A stretch of 64,000 nucleotides of DNA from Mycogone perniciosa. Taxonomy: Eukaryota; Ascomycota; Sordariomycetes; Hypocreales; Hypocreaceae. Positions 36,101-46,920 of the stretch are shown here, piece by piece. Location: the NCBI GenBank assembly GCA_025331125.1, contig JAOALB010000059.1:1-64000 (forward strand), given 5' to 3'. A program made the position numbers and the translations under genes. Numbering within the stretch: position 1 is the first letter of the stretch; every line of letters starts with the position of its first letter. The notes beneath the pieces are model-generated. The model did no database searches and had not been told where the DNA came from. It worked only from the letters and a program-made list of their open reading frames with translations.

Positions 36101-38930
36101 CTGCCTTTAATAAATTTAAAATTATAAAAAGATATAAAAAGATATAAATAAAAGATAGTTTTTATAATTTAATTTAAGCTATTTAAAACCTTTTCTATAC
36201 CTTTTAGCTTTTATAATACTTTAGCTTTTTTTTTATATTATATTAACTATACTTTATATAATTTATTTAATAACATTAATATAGTTTACTTAAATAATAT
36301 TTTAATTTATTTAATTATATAAAAAGCATCTTAATAATATATATAAAAGGTTATAAATAAATTAACTAATATAAGTCTTTCAATTAATATTAAAAAGTAT
36401 AAATTTAAAATAATAAAAATAAAATATTTTAGTTTAATTATTATAAATAATAATATTAAAATAAACTTTAAAAAAATAGCTGCAATTATAAATTAAAAGA
36501 GACCTTTAAACTTTTATAAACTTTAATACTTTTTAAACTTTGCGAAATTTTATTAGCAGCTTATTAAAAACCTTTTTAATATCTATAAACCTTTAAATAG
36601 TCTTTTAAAAAAAGATATAGTATAGAATTAAATAAAACTCTATACTGCTATATTTAACTGTTTTAAAACTTAATTTATAACTGCCTTAATCCTTGCCTTT
36701 TTTAACTATAATAAAAAAATGGTTTTAAACATAAATACTTTAAACTAAATATTTAATAATATTCTTTTTTAATATAATAAAAATAATATTTTATAATTAG
36801 TAATATATTTTTATTAAAATATTTACCTATTAAATATAATTATAAAATTTATAATAAAAAACTATTAGCTATTATTAAATTATTAAAAAAATAATACTTT
36901 AAGCTTTAAAGTATAAAAAATAAATTTAGAATTATTATAAACGAGAAAACTTGAAATACTTTATAACTATTAAAGTATTAAATTAAACATAAGTCTATTA
37001 ATTTAAATTTTTATTTTAATATAATTGTTAAATTATTTATTAATTTAAGTTAAAAGCAGTAAAGCCTAATATATTAAATAAACTTTTTTAAAATATCCTA
37101 ATAAAATTAAATTAAAATAATAGCTAATTAAAAGAAACAAAAACCTTACTTTTAAAAAGCTACTTTAACCTTTATGCCTATAATAATATTACAGGAAATA
37201 TAAATAATAAAAACCTCTTTACTATAATAACTAGTACTTTAATTTTAAATTTAAAAATATCGATTAATAGAATAATCGATAAAGCCTATAAAATATTAAA
37301 TATAGCGAGTATTATAATATAAGCGCTTTAAAACATAGCCGTTTAATAATAGCCTAAAAGTATTTAAAGTAACTTAAAGGCAGTAATATAAAACTTTTAA
37401 ATTTATAGTAATTAAATATATTACTAGAAATAAAATAAAAATATAAATTATATATTAAATATACTCTTTTAAATTAAAAGGATATTTAAAATAAATAAAA
37501 ACGCTAAACCTCTTTAATTATATATATTAATAGCTGTAAATATTAGCTAATATTAATACTTTTATTAAAGGTTATAACCTATACTTTTAAATAAAATTAA
37601 ATAAGTTTACTCTTTTAAAAATTTTAAAACTATTACTCGTATTATTTTAAATTTAAAGTAATATTTTAATAACCTATATTATATTATTATTTAATTATAA
37701 TTAATAAAGTTTAATTTATAAAACTATCTTTATAATAATATATGATTCAATAAAAATATACTATTTTATTGCTATTTATATACTTAATATTAAAATATTT
37801 ATTAATGCCTTTATTTTATATATTTATACTTTATATAAAGCTTCAAAGATAATTGTATTAACTTAAAATACTTAATTTATATTTAAGTTTTAAAAGCAGC
37901 TATTTTAATAATTTAAAATCTAATTTAAATATTTTTTAGCTTATTATTTAAAAATTAATAGCTAAACTAAATAGCTAAATATAAAAGTAAAATAGTATTT
38001 TAAGTTGTTTATAAATTTTTATTAAAATAATTTAATAACCTAATTACTATTTATAGAATTTGCCTAAAATAATTAAATATTTAAAATAATAAAAACTTTA
38101 CTATTTTTTATAAATTATAGTTTTTACCTATACTTAAAAGTTAAGCCTTTAAACCTTTATTTATTAAATTTATTTATTACTTAAAAAAAGAGTTTCTATA
38201 AAGTAAATACTATAGCTAAATACTTTTAATAAAGCTTAAATTAATTAAAAGCCTTTATAGTATAATTAATTGTTTGATATAAAGCTGCAGTTAATATATT
38301 AAAAGAGGATTTATATTAATTTATAGTTAATAAAAAGGTATAATTAAAGATTAAACACTTTAAAATAAACTGCTTAATAAAGAAAGATAATAAATAAATA
38401 GGCTTATATAAAATCCTTAATATATACCTTTAAGCCTATTAACTTAAACTCTTTAACTATATCTATATTTTCCGTATATTTTATAACTTTCTCTTTAACT
38501 TATTAATAGTTAATAAAATAAATTAATAAATATATTTACTAAAATACAATACTATTAATAAATAAAAAAATAAAAATATAGAAAAATAAATCTTTAAAAA
38601 AGATAATAAAATAAATAAAGTAATAAAAAAGTAAAAATTTAATAATATCTTTAACTACTGTAATAAAGATAGCCTATATTATTATATAGTTTAAAAACAC
38701 TATATATTAAGTTAATAACCTATAAAGGACCTGAAAAGATAAAACGCTGCCCTTTTAGAATACTATATAAAAAACCCTAATAAGCCTAGCCCGCTTACCT
38801 AAATCAAGAAAAGGAAGATAATTAACTAACTAAACCTGCAATACAGCAGCCGCTTATAATGGAATTAATATAATAAAAGGATTAGAATATATATAGTCTT
38901 AGAATAGCTATTTAAAGGCAAATAGAGTTT

Positions 38931-38943
38931 AAAAGGGGGGGGA
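38931..38943 (+). promoter_or_regulatory. Polypurine tract of the Gypsy element
   Basis: AAAAGGGGGGGGA lies three bases left of the 3' LTR. This is the plus-strand priming site of LTR retrotransposons and sets the orientation of the element. Confidence 0.8.
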
Positions 38944-38946
38944 TAC

Positions 38947-39108
38947 TATTACGGCACTAAACCTGCCCTCTAATAACTTATCAGCATCATATGCGTCCTT
39001 ACGTAATAACTTAGTCCTACACCTTTAAACCACACTCTCATAGCTTCTTGCCTTATTTAAGGCACAACAAAGATATCACCTTAACCCGCTATTCCGTATG
39101 CCGTAATA
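38947..39108 (+). repeat. 3' LTR (162 bp) of the 32941-39108 Gypsy element
   Basis: It starts TATTACGGCACT (TGTCACGGCACC with transitions) and ends CCGTAATA. The next five bases are AACTG, the same as 32936-32940. Confidence 0.9.
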
Positions 39109-39577
39109 AACTGGTTGCCGCCGAAACCTCAACGGGCCGAAATGCGCTTCGTGCCGTGCATTAAAATAACACTATGAAAAGGACATGGTTCCCCATATAC
39201 CTTATACTTTCTTAGAGTTGAAATATCTTTTTTGAAGCTAGATTAAATGAATTAAGGATCCCTTATTCCTCGATTTCTTCAGAGTCCTACAGCTCTAAGG
39301 CAGACTATGCCACATGCCCACGTAGTTCAACAACTGCATGTTTTTAATTTTAGCCCCACTGTAACCTTGGTTGATGACCAATGTCTGAACTAGAGTTCAG
39401 CCGAAACAGGCCAAAGTGTTAGGTCCATGGTTAGAAAGTAGTAGTTAAGTATTAAATTTCGCATTATATAAGCTACATACCCCGCAAAAATGGTTCGTGT
39501 GGAAGGAAGTTCAATATATGCGGACATGGTTTCGGCCCTACTATCATAGTTCTTTGCATCAAGTGCCCTGACAGTCT
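39109..39577. other. Intergenic with a short dispersed repeat
   Basis: No gene. 39455-39545 aligns with 55377-55463: TTTCGCATTATATAAGCTAC against TTTCGCACTGTATAAGCCAC, then CCCCGCAAAA and TTTCGG.CCCTAC. Confidence 0.5.
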
Positions 39578-40177
39578 CTATAAAGGGTGACCGAAAAACT
39601 TAACCCACCAATCTGCCTCTGCTTCAGCAGTTGGCTCTAGCTCAGCAACCACTTTTTCGGAATGTCTTCTTCTTATTAGTCTTTCTCGGCTCCACGGAGC
39701 CACGTTGCGAGAGGTTGCCACTTGCTCATTTCGTGCGCTTCGGATTTTCTTCGGATAGAAGCACCTCCGGCCAATAAAATCATTGAAGTCGGGTGCGTTT
39801 GTGAGCCCCGACGCCAACACATGATTGGCTACGCTTTTTAAAGCAATGTATTTTAAGATGTTGCACGCAGCCAGCTGTGTTCCATTGCCCGTATCCTCGC
39901 GCATAACCTGCATTGGACAGTTTGCCCTATCCCGCTTGTTCCGGAACTGGAGCGTCAGAGAACGCCCGACCCGCAACGACTGCCCTGCACCGGCCCTGGA
40001 GACTTGGACAAAGCATTCCCTTGAGCAGATCAATCGCTGGCCGCCTACCCTTTGACAACCGAATTCGCTCCTTTTGCAAAAAAGACACGTCGAGGTACAG
40101 CTACGGGTCCGAAACGCAGTGTTGCCTCTAGAAGATGTCGTGTCCTTTAAGTCTATCGTTTCTTTAACAACTGGCAT
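39578..40177 (-). CDS. Hypothetical protein, 199 residues
   Basis: ATG at 40175-40177 opens 199 codons to a stop at 39578. Cys-rich in the first third (CTSTCLFCKRSEFGC, ICSRECF), basic in the middle, ending in an acidic helix and ADWWVKFFGHPL. The Cys spacing does not fit a zinc-finger family I recognise. No stop or shift is visible, but there is also no supporting homology, intron or promoter signal. It may be a genuine lineage-specific gene or the 3' exon of a longer one. Confidence 0.4.
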   Translation of the reverse strand: MPVVKETIDLKDTTSSRGNTAFRTRSCTSTCLFCKRSEFGCQRVGGQRLICSRECFVQVSRAGAGQSLRVGRSLTLQFRNKRDRANCPMQVMREDTGNGTQLAACNILKYIALKSVANHVLASGLTNAPDFNDFIGRRCFYPKKIRSARNEQVATSRNVAPWSRERLIRRRHSEKVVAELEPTAEAEADWWVKFFGHPL

Positions 40178-40502
40178 TTTACATTTGTTCTGCTTTGTTG
40201 ATATTCACGTATCGTCGCTGTCCCACATGCCAGGTAGTGTTTCTATCCGAAGAAAATCCGCACATCGCGTAGTGAGCAGTAGTAAACCCTCATAACGCAG
40301 ATCCAATCTGCCGTCCTCGACTCTTCAACGGGCAAAATTGGAGACAGCTCATCAATTGAACACGACTATTCCGTGAATTTTATTCGAATTAATTTTATCG
40401 ATAGCTGTTTAAGCATAATACTATGAATGGTTCGAAGAGGGTGGAAACGCGCCGAGGAAGCAGAGAGACAGCGATAAGGCCTGGAACAGCAGGGTTAAGC
40501 CC

Positions 40503-41782
40503 TTAGATCACTCTAATGCCAACAGCAATCCCGAAATGATCACTAACCCAAACATTATCTGACCTAGCCTTGGTCTTTAGCCCTATTCTAAAGCGTCCTT
40601 CAGGCCCACTTCGGGCGTTCGTTGAATCTCATGCTCGAATGGATGAACGGAGTTCATGTCACCGCCGACCAACCCTGCGCAAATTCTCTGCCCTTGAGAC
40701 AATTCGACTTTCAGTAATCCCGAAATTACAGCCAATTGGCGGGAACGGTACTCCTTTCCTGTATAGAGCGACTCAAGGTGTGTCGTGCACAGGCGAAGCG
40801 ACTCTTTCATGCGTTCATTCTCGGATATGGGAATATCGACCACGAGGGCATCTCTCCCCATTTGAGAGATAAAGGGCATGCGGAAGCAGTTCGATATCGG
40901 CAGAGTCCGCGAAACCATCATCAGAGTGAAATATTCACTAGATTGCCAACCAGTTTTCTCCCAGTCAAGAGATTCATCATCTCCATAAAAGCGGTCTGGT
41001 GGTTTCCTGTCAGAGAGAATAAAGTTTTGCCGAACCCACTCGTCGTTAAGGATGACATATAGTGACTGCTGGTTGAGTTCTTGGAACATTACCACGAGAT
41101 CATGAGGTTCTTCACCAAACATGGTTCTTAATTGAGCAAGGGCAGCCGAGGCACGAGCTTTGGGTCCAGGAGAAGGGTAAAACATGTTCCAGGATGCGAT
41201 TTTTAGCATTTGTCCCCGTTTGAGTGTTCCAATACCGTTCCCAAAGGATGCCCATGTCGATGACTGTGGATCAAAAGATTGTGGCTGGAGGAATTGAGGT
41301 TCGATCCGTTGCTCGATGAAAGACGCAGGGCTGGGCATTTTTGGAGCCGTGTGCTCCATGTAGCATGGTGCTCTGTCTATTACGTCGAGGTATATGTGAT
41401 TGAATTCGAAGTCAGAGAGGTCGTCGGGTTCGCGGAAATCGCCGAGGCGCCTGAGTTCGCGAGTCATTAAAGCGTCAATCACATATGGGTCTTGCGGTAG
41501 GCGTTGAGAAGGGTAGTCACATTCCATCAAGCTTGAGTCTTTTGGTTTCTCCCGTAGCCACGATTTCCACCAGTGATTCGAATTCTTCATGCCCTTGCTC
41601 CACTGGCTAGTGTAGCTGAGATAGCGTTGGCTTTGAGCTCGTAGCCAAAGGCTCCGATTTGGGGGTTTGCCATAGCGGTGTAATTCACCGGGCTTGATGT
41701 TGTACCTGCCGCCACTGATACCAAGGCGTGAGCCTCGGGATAAAACAAGGGCTAGATGCATTTCACTTGACACAGGTGCCAT
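40503..41782 (-). pseudogene. TDP2-like endonuclease/exonuclease/phosphatase (EEP) protein with internal deletion
   Basis: ATG at 41780-41782 opens 399 codons to a stop at 40583. Residues 1-190 are a low-complexity leader. From residue 193 the EEP fold is readable: KIASWNMFYPSP (metal/phosphate Asn), DLVVMFQELNQ (catalytic Glu), GRDALVVDIPI, LCTTHLESL and GLVGGDMNSVHP (catalytic Asp). The order and motifs fit tyrosyl-DNA phosphodiesterase 2-like proteins, which remove 5'-phosphotyrosyl adducts left by topoisomerase 2. The first stop comes early, but the terminal motif DNVWVSDHFGIAVGIRVI (catalytic His) sits in another frame and ends at a TAA at 40503-40505. About 60-100 residues that normally separate GLKDA from this motif are missing. 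So a deletion with a frame change removed the last catalytic residue. Confidence 0.75.
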
Positions 41783-42391
41783 CGTGATTTTGAGTTCCAG
41801 TCCAGATTCAGAACGATGTCGTCCAAGGCGAAGCAGCGGGGAACAGCAGTAGAGAACAGTAATACAATGGTGCGAGTTTGTTGACCAAGACGACGACTAT
41901 CGAAAGTTTGCAATAAAAGATGCTATCAGCACCTCGATAGCGCGCATACAGGACAGGGATATATATTTGGACAGAAATTGAAGAAGGATAGCAGATGTCT
42001 GTCGCCTCCCCCGCTTTGCGGCAAATGTCAACCTTTACATCACAAGACTGGCTTTTTTCGCCGCCAAAGTTGGTGGTGGAAACTATGAACTCAACATATG
42101 TTCTGTACCACTTATATGAACGCGCTATGATGTAAAAAGGAAACCAAATAAATGAGGCGATTGCATGCTGCCAGTTCGTGTCACTTGGCAGTGCAGGGGG
42201 GATGGGATGTAAGTCATGTAGTGCTTGAATGAGTCTAATCGAGGAAAAATTGCATCGACTCTGAAGCCGAAGATCCTATCGGCAGACGAATTTCTACAAT
42301 AAGGTCACAAGGTGGGCAAATGAAAGAGACTAAATTTCTTTTGCTCAGCGAAAATTGGCGGGAGGAGCCAAAAATTTGACCGAGGCAGGGG
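41783..42391. other. Intergenic between the TDP2-like and 42392 genes
   Basis: No supported gene. The TDP2-like promoter should lie at 41783-42000. A - strand frame continues here from the 42392 gene region but has no recognisable content. Confidence 0.45.
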
Positions 42392-42930
42392 TCACCTGCA
42401 ACCTCTGCCATCTGATTTGTTTGATGATGCCACAGGAACGCTGATTGTCTTGCCGGCATTTAGGAACTTGCTCCATTCCCGAAGTTGTTTTGTAACAAAC
42501 GGCCAGTTAACATCTATCTTGGGATATTCTTTCCTGATTTTGGGCGTTTTACGGTCGCTGACGGACAGAATAAGCTTCGTCTTGTCTGGCTCGCATGGCT
42601 TCTTCGCAGTCTCCGTTGTTACTTTCGGTTGCAAGATATGCTTCCAGAACTGCTGTGGCGAAATTACAATGCCTAGTTCTGATTCGCCCGCCTTCTCCCG
42701 ACTGTTTATGGATAATTTCCACTCCACGTTATAGCGTATCGTTGGCTCTGCTTCATACGACAGATCTGGCTTCCAATCAGCAAATGGCACAGCGCTAGAG
42801 CACTCCCTGCAGGTCTCAGCCGGCTTCGGGTCAGTGCTGCATGCTGAGACTCTTCGCTATCGGAAATTGAATCGTGAGATATGCTCGCATCATCACTAGG
42901 CCAATCGCTCACAGGGTCGCTCTGATTCAT
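42392..42930 (-). pseudogene. Conserved fungal hypothetical protein, frameshifted
   Basis: ATG at 42928-42930 begins an acidic Ser/Asp-rich leader (SDPVSDWPSDDASISHDSIS). Near 42835 the frame must change to continue with TDPKPAETCRECSSAVPFAD, WKPDLSYEAEPTIRYNVEWK and the long body ending in WPFVTKQLREWSKFLNAGK, stopping at 42392. The body resembles, from memory, a multi-copy fungal protein family of unknown function that often lies near transposons. The shift could be a mutation or a very short missed intron. No catalytic motif. Confidence 0.5.
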
Positions 42931-44817
42931 GATTGTTGAGCGTTGTAAGGTGCCTAACCTAGTTCCCAAAGGGGCCTCCTCATTCTACGAAGACACGTGC
43001 TCTAAAGTGTCGATGCACTTCCATGGGTTTCCATATGCCGATCACGTGAAAAGTGTTCTCGGAGCACGCATGTAGCTCAGTGACAAAGAGCAGGTACTGG
43101 CCATCTTTGCCCGCACTGTTATTGTGGAGAATGGATTTCTTTGTCAGCTCTATGTACTTGTAGATACTTTAGAGTACCTCGATTAGTTGTCTAGTAATTT
43201 TGTAACAGTTAAAAATAGTTGTATTTAGACCTATAATCTGTTATCCACTTTCGGCTGTTTTATTACGACTATGTAGATATTCGTACCTTAAAGTACCTAC
43301 TAAGCTTCAAAGATATACACTTAAATACAGAGCGGAAGCTGCTTATGCACCAAACAGTAGGTAAGTACAACGCCGGCACTGCCCTATGGATGATAACGAC
43401 AAGAAACGGCCAAAAATCGCTCTAAGCTCTTTAATAATAGAAGCAGGTTCTACACTTGTGAGTATTGTGGTATCAAGTTGCTATTTCTGGCGTTTAAGCC
43501 TAAGAAAGATCATAATCTTATATATAATGTTGAAAAAGCTATAAATGCTTTTTGCTAGGCTACTGTTAAAGGATAACCCGACAAGCCTTATTCCCTAGTA
43601 CCAGCGACGGTTGGCAGCAGCCGGGTCCATTTCCAAATACGCAAATCGTGGGCATTGATTTCAGTCGCTATTGTATAATCAGTAGATATGGAAAACTTGA
43701 GAAGCATACAGGTACACCAGCTGAAGTTGCCCTTTCGGCTTAGCCGCCAGGCGTTAATAAATTGTATTGTATTGTATTGTACAGTTGGGAGCGAAATTGC
43801 CGTCCTCTCTGCGCTCTTTGAGAATTTCTAAGCATAGACTACAAGTACTTGCCGTATACGTTTATATACATAGCTATTCCCTAGAGAGCCAGAACTAGCC
43901 CCAAATTACCCTATAAACCCTGGCCTATTTTGGATTTTTGCATACAAGGTCACTGAGAGGAAGTAGCTTGAAGGTCTTCTAAAGTATATAGGGCCAGCGG
44001 TAAGTCACGTAAATTGTAGACAGTGCCAAGGCTAACGCAAAGTACGAAAATATTCTCTTTCGGTACGTGTTCTTAAAATAAGCTATATATCAAGTTATAA
44101 GAGTATTTATATGTTAATTTTCCCTACTAATATGCTTGAGCGCTATAGATAGCGGTATTGAATTCCTGAAAGGCGAGCTTGCATTTCAATTATAAGAGAG
44201 AATGAGAGAGAGACTACGGAGTAAAGATTAGTGAATTCGTTTCTCTATACGAAGTACAGGCTGGATCATTGCATAGCGCTTCAATCAACAGGCATGGATC
44301 ACTACCCAAACTCTAAAATCTAGAGGTTTGTTATCGAATGTTGGGAGTGACAGCTAACGAAAGCAGGACAGCATGAGTATATCAGTCAATTCAGCATTAT
44401 AATACCGTAATATATAGACTCAATCGTGCTGCAATCGTCACTCCCATGCATCTGACAAGAGGTTATAAGTCCTCAGTGATCTTCTCGGCGGCCAATGGAT
44501 AGAGGATAATGAATTTGAGGAGAGAGGGCAGAGGTTCTAGAACAGGACATTCCGAGGGGGTGAGAGGGTGCCGGACGACGTTGCCTTGTGGCCTAAACAC
44601 AAGTACGACCTGTCAGGCATGTTGGATAGGTCTGAGGAGGAGCAAATCTGGACGAGGAGAATTCTGAATGTTGCGGGCAATCATAATATTGGATATGCTA
44701 ATAAATAAGACGTACGGGTATAAATTAATTCAGTCCCCTTTAACCCTCCGTCGCAAAGTTATAATAGAAAGAGAGGAAGTTCAGGCTTACACACTTGAAA
44801 GATTAGGTGCTTACTTC
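42931..44817. other. Intergenic, dispersed repeats only
   Basis: No gene could be supported. A + frame around 43440-43560 has FYTCEYCGIKLLFLAFKPKK, zinc-finger-like at its start, but has stops close by. It contains the repeat at 43691-43785 and a possible small inverted-repeat element at 44339-44448. Confidence 0.45.
43691..43785 (+). repeat. Dispersed repeat with TTGTA-type tail
   Basis: ACTTGAGAAGC..., GTTGCCCTTTCGGCTTAGCC, GCGTTAATAA is followed by four ATTGT units (43761-43780). The first part matches 18488-18565. A 3' end with a short tandem tail is what target-primed non-LTR elements leave. Confidence 0.55.
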
Positions 44818-45047
44818 TGTCGGATAACGTCGGTCTAGTTGTTGGAATAAGCAAAAATGTATATGCAAGGGAACCTGTGATCTAACGTAAGGTGAAACAA
44901 AACGCGCGGCGTTCTGTTTCCATAATAAAATAGCTGGAAGAGAATCTAATGAGGATAAGAGGAGGACAGAGAAAGTCAAGCACAATTCTAAGGGCCAATT
45001 TTTTCTGCTATGTAATCAAGCTGACTACATGACTAAGTTTTCCAACA
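44818..45047 (+). repeat. Solo LTR, 230 bp, with target duplication ACTTC
   Basis: It starts TGTCGGATAACG and ends TTTTCCAACA. The same five bases ACTTC occur at 44813-44817 and 45048-45052. No partner copy lies within reach, so it is a solo LTR left by recombination (or a very short non-autonomous LTR unit). Homologous to 14503-14745. Confidence 0.8.
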
Positions 45048-45089
45048 ACTTCTCTTACTTATTCTTGCGGTTATTAAAACTTTTCTGGA

Positions 45090-45760
45090 GCAACTTGACG
45101 ACGGCCTTATACCCCCTATCAGCGGCCTGCCATAGCAGCGTCTGACTGTCCTTATCCTTGGCGTCGACGTCGGCGCCCTTGTCGAGCAGCAGCTTGACTA
45201 TAGCCTCGTGCCTCCTATCGGCAGCCTGCCATACCGGCGTCCAACCGTAGTTATCCTTAGCCTCGACGTCGGCGCCCTTGTCGAGCAGCAGCTTAACGAT
45301 AGCCTTATGCCCCCAATCGACGGCCCGCCATAGCGGCGTCCGACCGTCCTTATCCTTAGCCTCGACGTCGGCGCCCTTGTCGAGCAGCAGCTTTACCATG
45401 GCCTCGTGCCCCCCATTGGCGGCCTGCCATAGCGGCGTCCGACCGTCCTTATCCTTGGCGTCGATGTTGGCGCCCTTATCGAGCAGCAGCTTGACGACGG
45501 CCTCGTGCCCCCTATAGGCGGCCCACCATAGCGGCGCCTGACCATCCTTATCCTTGGCCTCGACGTCGGCGCCCTTATCGAGCAGCAGCTTGACTATGGC
45601 CTCGTACCCCTTATCGGCGGCCCCCCATAGCGGTGTCCGACCGTCCTTATCCTTGGCCTCGACGTTGGCGCCCTTGTCGAGCAGCAGCTTAACCACGGCA
45701 CGATGGCCATAATGCGACGCCGCCATAAGATCCGTAAAATGCTTAGGAGTCTGCATATTT
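45090..45760 (-). repeat. Tandem 99-bp ankyrin units with high internal identity
   Basis: Seven units of 33 codons share VVKLLLDKGADVEAKDKDGRTPLW almost unchanged (last 20 residues invariant in most). Residues just after TPLW (GAADKGYE, WAAYRGHE, QAANGGHE, RAVDWGHK and so on) vary between units. The DNA identity between units is also high, and GC is far above that of the flanking RIP-mutated DNA. Confidence 0.85.
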
Positions 45761-46397
45761 GTAGTCTTCCAATAGATTCTAAACCATACCGAGTAGCTCC
45801 TGGAATTTAGATCACAAATTCTTAGGGCGGAGCGTATAATAGCAGCCTCATCAACAATACCGGCCTCGCGGAAGTGAGTACCCCAAGATTTTGCCGAATA
45901 ATCTAAAAAGGCGTTGCTATTGAAAGACTGGCAGGTTTCCTTGACTGTACCTGTTGGAAGGCTAACGTCGGAGTTGAAAAAGTTCAGATAGAGCACGCAG
46001 ACCTCTGCAAGAACAGTATGTGCGTGGCGAGTAGTAATAGAGTGATGCCAGCCTAGCTCTAATGGAATAGTTATAGGCGCAAGGAGAAACTCGCGGGCCG
46101 TTTGGTGAAGGAAATGAATCTTATTATGATAGATAGAGATAAATAATCTACACTAAAATTTAAGACGCAACTTAAAGTCCTCTTCGTTCTTTATATCGAG
46201 GTTGTGAATACTCTGTAATGTATTGTCTATATTTACAGTAATATTAATTTCCAAGAGCGTTAGCAGCCGGCTGGCAGCTAAAATAATACTTAAAGTCTTC
46301 CAAACTATCAGGTGTTCCTTAGACCGGGCAAGAATCTGCTTATATGCATTATTGATACTCCTTGGAAGTGCTGTAATAGTAGACTCGACTCCCTTTA

Positions 46398-46800
46398 TGT
46401 GACGATCCGGGTTGATTCTTAACAGCCAAACCGAGGTTCGCAGGGTTTATGTTGACAGAGAGGGAAGGGATGAATACTAAACAGGATAACGTAGTCACGA
46501 TTCTGTAAAACAGGCGGTTCTGGTAAATGCAATTATTAACGACTGTCTAAGTAACTATATTAAATAATTATAACTTATCTAGTCTTATATATAAAGGGGA
46601 TATATAGTAAATGTACTTAGATTATATATAGATTACAGTTATATTAAATTACCTTAGCTTACGTTCTATAATTTAAGTAATCTGTAGTTTACAGTAATCC
46701 AAGTAATCCTTCCTAATTAGACGGTTATTCCATCGTTTTTCCGGGGTATATACTGCCCTAGACCCTTTATACAGCTATAAAAGGGTCGGGTTATAATACA
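46398..46800 (-). repeat. 3' LTR of the 46398-54126 element
   Basis: Starts TGTGACGATCCGGG and ends GGGTTATAATACA in + strand reading. Its outer (left) end is little mutated; its inner (right) end has more transitions. Confidence 0.9.
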
Positions 46801-46814
46801 ATATCCCCCTTTTA
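46801..46814 (-). promoter_or_regulatory. Polypurine tract of the 46398-54126 element
   Basis: On the - strand this reads TAAAAGGGGGATAT and abuts the 3' LTR, the expected plus-strand primer site. Confidence 0.75.
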
Positions 46815-46920
46815 GTGGTTTTGTCCCTAAGACCTTGCCTATCCTGTATAAGTACTATACCTCCCTTTATAAGTGTAATATTCTTTTTTCTTTTTCCCTT
46901 TTTATATGCGCGGTACTAAT

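Larger units (their letters stand above)
32941..39108 (+). mobile_element. Full-length Ty3/Gypsy element, heavily RIP-mutated
   Basis: Two 162-bp LTRs (32941-33102 and 38947-39108) flank a 5.8-kb AT-rich interior, and the 5-bp direct repeat AACTG borders both ends, so this is a complete insertion. A polypurine tract (AAAAGGGGGG) precedes the right LTR, giving + orientation. Translation through stops shows Gypsy reverse transcriptase: INIVYLNNILIYLII near 36290 for the VYLDDILIYS box, and KRPLNFYKL*YFLNFAKFY near 36510. RNase H (KNYxLLLNY near 36860) and integrase (37400-38400) follow. gag is unreadable. The interior is close to 80 % A+T by eye, with stops in every frame, so it cannot encode proteins. 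Confidence 0.9.

Noticed and set aside
41279..41470. 63-codon + strand frame
   Set aside because: Shadow of the TDP2-like coding strand.
43068..43090. TGTAGCTCAGTGACAAAGAG as a tRNA D-arm
   Set aside because: No GTTCGAATCC-type T-loop or CCA-side stem follows within 70 bases.
45278..45517. 79-codon Ser-rich + strand frame
   Set aside because: Antisense shadow of the tandem ankyrin units; its repeats simply mirror the 99-bp period.
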